From the NCBI GenBank assembly GCA_024278595.1, contig JAJRSW010000123.1, forward strand, positions 1 through 54,350: a stretch of DNA of 54,350 bases, read 5' to 3'. Shown piece by piece: positions 1-7,658 of the stretch; position 1 is the first letter of the stretch; the number at the start of each line of letters is the position of its first letter. A program made the position numbers and the translations under genes. The notes beneath the pieces are model-generated. The model saw nothing but the letters and a program-made list of their open reading frames with translations. It did not search any database and was not told the origin of the DNA. The DNA is from Fidelibacterota bacterium (lineage in GTDB: Bacteria; Fidelibacterota; UBA8477; JABMPR01).

Positions 1-1680
1 ATCACAGTCACCAATGTGCTGCTGGATGGAGATTCAGTCTTCTTTTACCATAGCAGCAATCTGTTACAGATCCCGCTATTGGAAAGCGCCGAGGCTGGTC
101 AGCGTATTTCGGTTCGGATCTTTTCCGAATCCGGTCCAGCTGCGAATCATGACGACCAAGGCTTTAACTGGGACTATGAAAATGGTCAGCGAGCTATCTG
201 GACCAACTCTCAGCCTTATGATGCCAGGGATTGGTGGCCCTCGGTGGATTATCCCCGGGACAAGGCCGATTCAGTGGATATTGTAGTGACCATTGCTGAC
301 TACATGATTGTTGCCTCTAACGGTCGTCTGGTTTCCACAGTGGAAAATGATGACCATACCAAGACCTGGCATTGGCAGGTGGGGCATCCCATTGCCAGCT
401 ATCTGGTCTCGCTCTCAATTTATCAATTTTACGAATGGGGAGATATCTATGTCGATACAAGCAATGACACTCTGCCGATCCAGTTCTACACCTATAGCCA
501 TCCCGACACTCCCGATCCATCATACATGACCACGAATTATCGCCTGCTTCCGGAAATGATCACGCTGTATGCGGATCAGTTTGGTCCCTATCCCTTTATG
601 GATGAGAAATATGGCCACGCTGAGTGGGGCGAAAGTTACGGTATGGAACACCAGACACTGACCTCCATGGGGAATCCCACCGAACGTCGGGTGGCTCATG
701 AATTGGCTCACATGTGGTATGGGGATATGATCACCTGCTACAGCTATCACCATATCTGGCTCAATGAAGGTTTTGCCCGCTATGCTGAAGCGCTTTGGTG
801 GGAACACAGTTATGGCGAGGCGGGGTACCGGGAGAAAATGGCCGCTTTTGAATATTTTGGCCCGGGCACCATTTATGTGGAAGATCCAGAGACAGAATCT
901 ATCTTTGGCTTAAGTTTATCATATAATAAACCAGCCTGGGTGCTGCACATGCTGCGCCACATGGTGGGGGATGAGGTCTTTTTTGATATTTTGCAGACCT
1001 ATGCTGCTGACCCGGAGTTTAAATACAAGACCGCCACCACGGAGCAATTTCAGCTGGTCTGCGAGGAAGTGAGTGGACTTGACCTCGACAACTATTTTCA
1101 GCAGTGGATTTATGGTTCCGGCTATCCCAACTATCGGGCTTATCGCGCGCAAACAGGGACCGACCTGCTGGTTCAGATAATCCAATCAGGGATTACCTTT
1201 GATATGCCGGTTGATGTTCGGATCACCACCACCGGTTCGGTGATTGATACCGTTTTGAGCATAAACGAACAATTCATGACCTTTAACTTTGAGATCCCAG
1301 CTGGAGAAATTGTTACAGATCTGGTTTTGGATCCCAATGACTGGATTCTGAATACTGCCGATTATGTGGTTGGTCTGGTGGAAGATGAGGCAACGGGTCC
1401 TGATAGATTTCAACTGGGGCAGAACTATCCCAACCCCTTTAATCCGGGGACCACAATTCCCTATTATCTGGACGAAGATGGTCCGGTACGGATAACCATC
1501 ATCGATGCCAAAGGGAAACAGGTCGTTGAGCTGATTGACGACAGACAGTCTCTCGGTCCGCATGCAATTACCTGGGATAGTGCTGATCAATTCGGAAAAC
1601 CAGTAGCGGCTGGCGTTTACTTTTGCCAGCTCCAGTTCGGTGCTCGCTCAGCTATTCAAAAAATGGTCTTGCTGAAATAG
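1..1680 (+). CDS. M1 family zinc aminopeptidase with C-terminal sorting domain (5' truncated)
   Basis: The frame is open to the first base of the window, so the start lies upstream; the first in-frame start-like codon is GTG at 16. Counting from there, the zinc site is HELAH at residues 228-232 with the third ligand Glu at 251 (NEGFARY), giving the M1 HExxH-x18-E spacing. An upstream GMEH motif stands where M1 enzymes have GAMEN. The last 90 residues start with a GQNYPNPFNPGTT stretch and end in a GVYF beta-rich module, as in the C-terminal sorting domains of secreted FCB-group proteins (T9SS type A-like). Likely an exported peptidase that removes N-terminal residues from peptides outside the cell. 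Export by a type IX-like route is inferred; no such machinery lies in the window. An AGGAG at its stop codon leads into the next gene. Confidence 0.93.
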   Translation: MTVTNVLLDGDSVFFYHSSNLLQIPLLESAEAGQRISVRIFSESGPAANHDDQGFNWDYENGQRAIWTNSQPYDARDWWPSVDYPRDKADSVDIVVTIADYMIVASNGRLVSTVENDDHTKTWHWQVGHPIASYLVSLSIYQFYEWGDIYVDTSNDTLPIQFYTYSHPDTPDPSYMTTNYRLLPEMITLYADQFGPYPFMDEKYGHAEWGESYGMEHQTLTSMGNPTERRVAHELAHMWYGDMITCYSYHHIWLNEGFARYAEALWWEHSYGEAGYREKMAAFEYFGPGTIYVEDPETESIFGLSLSYNKPAWVLHMLRHMVGDEVFFDILQTYAADPEFKYKTATTEQFQLVCEEVSGLDLDNYFQQWIYGSGYPNYRAYRAQTGTDLLVQIIQSGITFDMPVDVRITTTGSVIDTVLSINEQFMTFNFEIPAGEIVTDLVLDPNDWILNTADYVVGLVEDEATGPDRFQLGQNYPNPFNPGTTIPYYLDEDGPVRITIIDAKGKQVVELIDDRQSLGPHAITWDSADQFGKPVAAGVYFCQLQFGARSAIQKMVLLK

Positions 1681-1694
1681 GAGTCTGACAGTCG

Positions 1695-2147
1695 ATGTTT
1701 GCTCTAGATCCAATTGCCACCGTCTCCAATGATCGTCATGACCTGCGCGATGACGACTGGGGAGCTGTTGTTTCCCGGATCACCTTAAATGAAGATCTTT
1801 CTGAAGAACTGTTTAAGGGCATCGATGAATTTTCACATGTGGAGGTCATTTTTGTTTTTCATCGAAAACTCTCCGACAAGCCAGTTTCCGCCACAAGACA
1901 TCCGCGCAATAATCAGGAGTGGCCGCGTATCGGACTGTTGGCCCAGAGATCTGCTCATCATCCCAACCCCCTAGGATTGTGTACCGCAAAGATCAAAGGT
2001 CTCCAGGGCCGGACTCTGATCGTTCAAGGCTTGGATGCTGTTGATGGCACACCAGTTTTGGATATCAAGCCGGTTTTTCAAGAATTTCTTCCCAAGAGCT
2101 CGAGACAACCCAATTGGGTATCTGAGCTCTTGAAAAATTATTGGTAA
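1695..2147 (+). CDS. trmO: TrmO/TsaA-family tRNA (t6A37) N6-methyltransferase
   Basis: A 150-residue protein of the TsaA/YaeB (TrmO) beta-barrel family, which methylates N6-threonylcarbamoyladenosine at position 37 of tRNA using S-adenosylmethionine. Recognisable family blocks are the N-terminal PIATV, the central FHRK, the RHPRN stretch, and GLLAQRSAHHPNPLGL, followed by the GLDAVDGTPVLDIKP core. The length fits a minimal single-domain member; E. coli TrmO is longer at its C-terminus. It starts 14 bp after the M1 peptidase stop with AGGAG at 1679-1683, so co-transcription is possible, though no functional link is apparent. Some TsaA-fold proteins have uncharacterised substrates, so the exact reaction is known only by family. 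Confidence 0.88.
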   Translation: MFALDPIATVSNDRHDLRDDDWGAVVSRITLNEDLSEELFKGIDEFSHVEVIFVFHRKLSDKPVSATRHPRNNQEWPRIGLLAQRSAHHPNPLGLCTAKIKGLQGRTLIVQGLDAVDGTPVLDIKPVFQEFLPKSSRQPNWVSELLKNYW

Positions 2148-2189
2148 TTATCAGGAGCTGATTCAAGTCGTCCTTCTGTAAAGGTGTAG

Positions 2190-2888
2190 TTACAGACCGA
2201 CCCCGAGGATAAACCGGATCCTGCGGTCAACTGAACTTCCTGATGTTCCAGGTGTGAGCAGACCGATGGCGAACCAAAGATGATCTTGCCCGTGGGAGAG
2301 GGTCGGACCCCAGTAAAATTCCTCGGTGCTGCCTTTGGTTTCCAAGCCCAGTGAGAGTAAAGGATGCAGACGGAAACTTAGACCAGCAGTATACTCAAAA
2401 TTAAATTCGGTTTCAGCTGCTGCAAATTCCAATTCCAGGATTGGATTTAGAGCGATATTGAATCGGTCAAAATCCCGCGCCAGGATCAGTTTTGTTTCTA
2501 AAACGCTACGCTCAAAAGCCGCGTTGTCCTTATATTCCAGATAGAGGAGCGGGTCCATTGGCCATTGCCCCTTTTCACCCAAACGATACCGCATTCTGAT
2601 CTTGAATCCATCATACTCAAGGGGAGCTCTTGAGGTTTGATTGAATATTTGATAGATCCCCACATCAAAGCGGTCATTCATCCCGATCTCGTATTCATAT
2701 TGTAAACTGGTGGTAGCGAGTCGACCCCCATCAGTATCGATATGTGAAAATCCAGTATAGCTCTCCAGTTCAGCATCACCACTAGGGAGTGTTTGATACT
2801 CATAGGTCCAGACGTAACGCCGACCATCACCATTAAGCTGGATAGCCAGGCAGGTGATAATGAGAAGTGAGAGTAATTTCAGCGTCAT
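2190..2888 (-). CDS. Exported protein of unknown function, probable outer-membrane beta-barrel
   Basis: I do not recognise the family with certainty. A hydrophobic N-terminal signal segment (leucine/isoleucine rich, about residues 3-16) is followed by alternating aromatic and polar residues in many short strands (YEYEIG, RYRLGEK, LLYLEYKD, FNFEYTAG). The chain ends in a hydrophobic strand, a pattern typical of outer-membrane beta-barrels that report or transport at the cell surface. The ATG at 2888 is chosen because GGAAAGGA sits about 8 bp upstream; the frame opens six codons earlier with TTG, but that start would overlap the ribosome-binding site. It is convergent with trmO, with a 42-bp gap and no clear terminator. 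Confidence 0.6.
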   Translation of the reverse strand: MTLKLLSLLIITCLAIQLNGDGRRYVWTYEYQTLPSGDAELESYTGFSHIDTDGGRLATTSLQYEYEIGMNDRFDVGIYQIFNQTSRAPLEYDGFKIRMRYRLGEKGQWPMDPLLYLEYKDNAAFERSVLETKLILARDFDRFNIALNPILELEFAAAETEFNFEYTAGLSFRLHPLLSLGLETKGSTEEFYWGPTLSHGQDHLWFAIGLLTPGTSGSSVDRRIRFILGVGL

Positions 2889-3387
2889 TAAGAATTTCCT
2901 TTCCAATAATTGTGGTTAACAGGCAAACGGTCTAGTGCGAACAGGTCTCAATTGCAAAACAATAGGCACAAAGATAAAAAATAATTATTCTCAAAATGTA
3001 GGAATCACTGTTCCGGTGAAAGATCGAAAGGGTGGAAGATTCTGATTATACCGTGTTCAGTTCCAAACAATCCATAATCGTCATCTTTTCCCGTTTCTCT
3101 TCATCCCGACTTGTGCCCAGACAGGTTGTATTGGAGACCTGTCGGGACTCGACAAACGAAAAAATATATCGCGCTCTCTGAACTGAACTCGACATAAATT
3201 GGTATTATTAATCCGGCGGATAATAAGTGTGTCTCCTTGAGCTCGTCGAAGACCACCGGAATAAGATTCTTCGGTTGCTTTGCTCATTCAGGATGATGAT
3301 TATTAGAAATTGCTGAATCTAGAGTTCCTGAGTGGAATCCTAAAGGGGTGAACCGCGAGATCTCGAATTAGTGGTTTCAGAAATGAT
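2889..3387. other. Intergenic region with degenerate dispersed repeats
   Basis: No credible gene is seen in these 499 bp. The stretch 3136-3160 and especially 3233-3300 carry worn copies of the TTCGAC/GCTCAGG palindromic repeat family found elsewhere in the window (CCTTGAGCTCGTCGAAG on the plus strand, then a GCTCATTCAGGATGA piece). The minus-strand frame at 3081-3287 is an artefact of this repeat. Confidence 0.6.
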
Positions 3388-5484
3388 CTATAGAATGGAA
3401 CAGAGTTTCTCAACCTGAGCCTGCTGGCCAAATATTAGCAGTTGGTCTGACGACAGCAGCTTGTCATTCACATCAGGGATGAGATCTTTTTCTTTACCAC
3501 CCAATGAACGTCGAATAAGCAATATATCCACACCATAGGATTGTCGGACGTTGAGCGAACGCAGAGATTGATTTACAAAAATTGAAGGAGCATTGATCCG
3601 CGCTAAAAAGAAACCGGGGAGAACTTCCGATTTTTCATGATACTGTTTTTGAATAAATTTCATTGAGTGAGCCACAGCTTTTGCTGACTCAGCATGGATC
3701 AATAATTCCTGGTACTGATGCACTATGGCCGAGCGCTCCACTTCACCATTCAATATCAATTCATCATCAACTACAGGCAATGCTTCCAAGTCCATTTCGA
3801 TCATTTTCCGCAGAACTTCATGAACCGGTGTATCATCAGAAATGATCTCAAACTGGCGGTTCATCATATCCTTAACCGTGGCATCGGCAGGGATCTCCTC
3901 GTGGTGGTTCAAATAACGGCGCATGGCCGAATGAGTAATAATACCGCTTAAACGATGGTTCTCATCCTTCACATAAAAATTTGAGGCAGAGCTAACCGAG
4001 ATCTTTTCCAGAAGTCCCTGGAGGGTCATGGATTCTGGAACCGTATCGATGATCTTTTTCTTAAGGGTCTTGACACTGATCTTATCCAGGACATTTATAT
4101 CTTTACCACCAAAAATATCTATACCACGGCGAATGAGTTTTAAGGTATAGATGTTGGACCCATTCAGGAGTCGTGATGAAATGATCATGGCGATAATACT
4201 GGTGATCATCAAGGGTAGGATGACTGAGTATTCAGTGGTCATTTCAAAGATGATGAGTACTGCCGTTACCGGAGCATGCGTGGTGGCCGCCACCATGGCC
4301 GCCATCCCGACCAGGGCGTAGGCGCCACTCGTGGCCGTAATCTCAGGGAATAAGCCATGAATGATGATTCCAAAAGCACCGCCCAACATGGATCCAATAA
4401 AAAGCGCTGGAGCAAAAACACCACCGGAGGCACCAAAACCCATGGAGAGACTGGTGGCAAAAATTTTAGCTAAAACCAGTCCCGCAATAATCACAAGACT
4501 AAACTGGCCACTTAAAACCAAATCCATACTTTGATACCCAACACCCAGAACCTGAGGTAGAAATATGGCAACAACTCCGAGGAGAGCACCCCCCAGCAGG
4601 CCTTTAATCGTGATCGGTGCTTTCCAGGCATCAAACAAATCTTCAGCTTTATACAGTGATCTGACAAAGAACCAACCAACAACACCAGTGGCAACGCCCA
4701 AAATAATATAGAAAATTATTTCTACAGGTGAGTGGAGGGTATAGGTCGGCGGAATGAAGGCAGGAAAATCACCAAACATGGCTCGACTGATGACAGTTCC
4801 AAAAACGGATGCAATAATGATGGGGCCAATGGCTGACGCACTAAAATCGCCCAGGATTATCTCAGAGGCAAAAATAGCACCGGCGATGGGAGCATTAAAA
4901 GTAGCTGCAATACCAGCCGCAGCTCCGCAGCCGATAAATGTTTTCATGCGGCGAATGGAAACCTGAAAAAGTTGACCGATAGTAGATCCGAAAGCTGAGC
5001 CGATCTGGACAATGGGACCTTCTCGCCCCACTGAAGCACCCGTGGCAATAGACATGGCCGAGGCCAAGGCTTTGATTACCACCACGCGCATGCGGATAAA
5101 TCCGTTCTGGGTCGCAACGGCATTCATGACCTCTGGAACTCCATGTCCCTTAGCTTCCGGGGCGAATCGTTGAACACCCCAGGCCACAGCGGCACCACCC
5201 AGTGCAGGAATACCAATTTTTAGGTATATCGGAGCAGCCATGACGACATCAACAAGGGCGCCAGTTCCCCAAAAACCGTGACGAAACACACTAATAAGAC
5301 TACGAAACCCGCCAGCAATTACCCCGGCAAAAACCCCAATCAACATCGCCATGATCATCACAAATAGCTGGTCAAAGGACTTGATTTTAAATAGTATATT
5401 TTGGAGCCAGACATACCGGGCTCGGCGTTGATTTAGTTGTCGACGTAACTTTTTGATCTGGGCTTTATTGGGAGCAGTGTTCAT
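3388..5484 (-). CDS. ClC-family chloride channel/transporter with CBS pair and TrkA-C domain
   Basis: A 698-residue inner-membrane protein. The first 430 residues form the ClC core with the signature loops KGHGVPEV (in place of GSGIPEV), GREGP (carrying the gating/proton glutamate) and GASGGVFAPALFIG. About residues 465-590 contain a tandem CBS pair that usually binds adenine nucleotides, and the last 70 residues form a TrkA-C-like regulatory domain ending in DQLLIFG. This architecture is typical of large regulated bacterial ClCs that move chloride across the membrane, either as channels or as H+ antiporters. The conserved Glu favours a gated or exchanging protein. It is monocistronic, divergent from dinB, and separated from it by a MITE-like repeat. 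Confidence 0.92.
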   Translation of the reverse strand: MNTAPNKAQIKKLRRQLNQRRARYVWLQNILFKIKSFDQLFVMIMAMLIGVFAGVIAGGFRSLISVFRHGFWGTGALVDVVMAAPIYLKIGIPALGGAAVAWGVQRFAPEAKGHGVPEVMNAVATQNGFIRMRVVVIKALASAMSIATGASVGREGPIVQIGSAFGSTIGQLFQVSIRRMKTFIGCGAAAGIAATFNAPIAGAIFASEIILGDFSASAIGPIIIASVFGTVISRAMFGDFPAFIPPTYTLHSPVEIIFYIILGVATGVVGWFFVRSLYKAEDLFDAWKAPITIKGLLGGALLGVVAIFLPQVLGVGYQSMDLVLSGQFSLVIIAGLVLAKIFATSLSMGFGASGGVFAPALFIGSMLGGAFGIIIHGLFPEITATSGAYALVGMAAMVAATTHAPVTAVLIIFEMTTEYSVILPLMITSIIAMIISSRLLNGSNIYTLKLIRRGIDIFGGKDINVLDKISVKTLKKKIIDTVPESMTLQGLLEKISVSSASNFYVKDENHRLSGIITHSAMRRYLNHHEEIPADATVKDMMNRQFEIISDDTPVHEVLRKMIEMDLEALPVVDDELILNGEVERSAIVHQYQELLIHAESAKAVAHSMKFIQKQYHEKSEVLPGFFLARINAPSIFVNQSLRSLNVRQSYGVDILLIRRSLGGKEKDLIPDVNDKLLSSDQLLIFGQQAQVEKLCSIL

Positions 5485-5579
5485 AGAACTTTGAATTTCC
5501 TTTCTGAAAACTCAAATGGAGCAATACCAGTAAATAATCTCTGTTAATTAAGCCGGAAAGATCTGTTATGCAAGGTTGG

Positions 5580-5807
5580 ACTGGTATTGTGAATAGCTGT
5601 TTTCAACAAATTCACCAAAAAAGGCGAGCCAAGATTTATGGACCTGATAATTAATTTTGTTTCTAATTGCTAACGGCGTTGAATATTATGAGCATAGCTA
5701 TACTTCGATGAACTCAGCACGAGCGGCTATACTCAAAATATCCGCCTGGTAATCAATCAAAAACTCCTGCGCCTTTTGACGTACTACGGGGTTGACTGGA
5801 CACTAGT
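5580..5807. repeat. MITE-like element copy A (ACTAGT-type termini)
   Basis: A 228-bp non-coding element in the clc-dinB gap. The left end reads ACTGGTATTG and the right end GTTGACTGGACACTAGT. The same terminal sequences bound copy C at 39598-39818, and reduced copy B at 33193-33289 has the same type of ends. It shares with copy C a near-identical internal block of about 39 bp (5694-5734 here, starting AGCTATACTTCGATG and ending GCGGCTATACTC). No transposase is encoded. Boundaries were set by eye. Confidence 0.6.
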
Positions 5808-5881
5808 AGGCATTATTATTACCGGAGAGACGTAGCACGCTACGTTTCTACCTATTTCAACTCTTTACTGAAGGATTGTTA

Positions 5882-6973
5882 ATGACGAATCCTCAACCCT
5901 ATACGAATAAACCGCGGGCCATTATTCATCTGGATCTAGATGCCTTCTTCTGTTCCGTTGAAGTACTGCGTGATCCATCGCTTAAAGGCAAGCCCCTCGT
6001 TGTGGGGGGGCGCAGTGAGAACCGGGGCGTTGTGGCAGCCGCCTCTTATCCAGCGCGAAAATTTGGAATTCACTCGGCCATGCCCATGATCGAGGCTTCC
6101 CGCCGCTGTAAGGATCTGATCGTCATCTCTTCTCAACACAGCCTGTATCGTATGTACTCCAAGGTGATCATGGGTATCCTGAGAGCAGAATCACCCATCA
6201 TTCAGCAGGTCAGTATAGATGAAGCTTATCTGGATCTTAGTGATGAGGTTGATCAGTGGATCGAGGCCAGTGAAGTGGCCCGTAGAATTCAACTGAGAAT
6301 TTCCAGAGATATTGGTTTGTCTGCTTCTGTAGGTATAGCCACCAATAAAATGATTGCCAAGATCGCATCTGATTTTAAAAAGCCCAACGGACTCACCGTG
6401 GTATTTCCCGGGACCGAGATCGACTTTCTGGCACCTCTACCCGTCAAGGAAATTCCGGGTATTGGACCCAAAACCAATGAACGCCTGGCGAAATATGGGA
6501 TTTACACCGTTGCTGACATGGCCATTATTCCCGAAGAGAAATTGATCAAGCGCTTTGGTAAACTGGGAAAAGCCATGGTCAAATGGTGCCGGGGCATCGA
6601 TGATCGTCCCGTGCATGAAGATCATGAGACCAAATCCATCAGCACAGAGCGAACCTTCTCAAAAAATATTGCCGATCAGGTAGAGCTGTTGGAGATCGTG
6701 GAAAAGCTCAGTTTTAAGGTGGCTGAACAATTGCGCAAGAAAAAACTCATGGCTGCCACCATCACCATTAAGATGCGCTATGGCGATTTTACCACCTTCA
6801 CCCGCCAACACACCGTTTCAGAACCCCTGGACGATGGTCTGGAAATCTACCGCATCGCCTGTAAATTACTGGTTAAAAATTGGATTCCCGGCGAGCCCAT
6901 CAGATTGCTGGGTGTGGGCGGATCTCATTTTTCAGAACCCCACGGACAGCTGTCATTGGGATTTGATATTTAG
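5882..6973 (+). CDS. dinB: DNA polymerase IV (Y-family translesion polymerase)
   Basis: A 363-residue Y-family polymerase that copies past damaged bases. The palm carries the catalytic acidic residues in HLDLDAFF (residues 16-23) and SIDEAYLD (D113, E114). The thumb helix-hairpin-helix reads EIPGIGPKTNERL, and a little-finger domain follows. The C-terminus holds QLSLGF, a good beta-clamp binding motif. Start chosen at ATG 5882 because AAGGA (5871-5875) sits 6 bp upstream; an earlier in-frame TTG at 5876 is too close to it. No SOS box was recognised in the leader. The divergent upstream region contains the MITE-like repeat. Confidence 0.96.
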   Translation: MTNPQPYTNKPRAIIHLDLDAFFCSVEVLRDPSLKGKPLVVGGRSENRGVVAAASYPARKFGIHSAMPMIEASRRCKDLIVISSQHSLYRMYSKVIMGILRAESPIIQQVSIDEAYLDLSDEVDQWIEASEVARRIQLRISRDIGLSASVGIATNKMIAKIASDFKKPNGLTVVFPGTEIDFLAPLPVKEIPGIGPKTNERLAKYGIYTVADMAIIPEEKLIKRFGKLGKAMVKWCRGIDDRPVHEDHETKSISTERTFSKNIADQVELLEIVEKLSFKVAEQLRKKKLMAATITIKMRYGDFTTFTRQHTVSEPLDDGLEIYRIACKLLVKNWIPGEPIRLLGVGGSHFSEPHGQLSLGFDI

Positions 6974-7092
6974 ACACAGGCGGACTGTTAAAAGCGAGGA
7001 TGGAATACCGCGCCAGAATCTAGAAAAACCTGGTACTGTGAAACGCAGGCCTGGCACACCAATTATTAAACTTCAGTATACCGGAAACACTG

Positions 7093-7623
7093 TTACAGAT
7101 GGTCATTGACCATGCCAACAGCCTGCATGTGAGCATACATGACGGTGGTCCCCATAAACTTAAAACCGCGTTTTTTAAAATCCCTGGCGAGCTCATCTGA
7201 GAGCGGGCTGCTGACCTGGACCTCAGTCAAGGTCCTACACTTATTTGTAATTGGTTGCCCTTGGGTATAATTCCAGAAATAGGTACAAAAGCTACCAAAT
7301 TCATCAATAATCTCCAGGTAACGCTGGGCATTGTTGATGGCCGCTTGGATCTTGAGCCGATTGCGCACAATACCCTTATCCTGAAGTAACACCTGGATCT
7401 TATCCTCCCCGAACAAGGCTACTTTGTTAAAATCAAATTCAGCAAAAGCTTTACGAAAATTCTCACGCTTATTCAGGACGATCTCCCAGCTTAGCCCGGC
7501 CTGGAAAGACTCCAGCACCAGGAATTCAAACATTTTGGTATCATCATGAACGGGGACCCCCCATTCCTCATCATGATACTTTAGATAGGTCGGCTTGTTA
7601 AGCGGAACCCATTCGCAACGCAA
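7093..7623 (-). CDS. tag: DNA-3-methyladenine glycosylase I, C-terminus cut by an in-frame stop
   Basis: Removes 3-methyladenine from alkylated DNA. Family blocks are clear: CEWV near the N-terminus, YHDEEWGVP, QAGLSW, KRENFR, KKRGFKFMGTT and MVNDH at the end. In the family, the zinc snap uses an N-terminal Cys and His plus a His and Cys at the C-terminus. Here the reading frame stops (TAA, 7093-7095) right after NDHL, yet the same frame continues beyond the stop as QCFRYTEV to a second TAA at 7066-7068. That includes the expected missing Cys. The start is a TTG at 7623 with no evident ribosome-binding site, and no in-frame ATG offers a better choice. The enzyme may be inactive, leaky or recently truncated. 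Confidence 0.9.
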   Translation of the reverse strand: MRCEWVPLNKPTYLKYHDEEWGVPVHDDTKMFEFLVLESFQAGLSWEIVLNKRENFRKAFAEFDFNKVALFGEDKIQVLLQDKGIVRNRLKIQAAINNAQRYLEIIDEFGSFCTYFWNYTQGQPITNKCRTLTEVQVSSPLSDELARDFKKRGFKFMGTTVMYAHMQAVGMVNDHL

Positions 7624-7658
7624 TTTGTTAGCTATATTGCTGGTCTCCAGATTCAGGT

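Noticed and set aside
3081..3287. Small minus-strand ORF
   Set aside because: It lies in degenerate repeat sequence and has no family likeness or ribosome-binding site.
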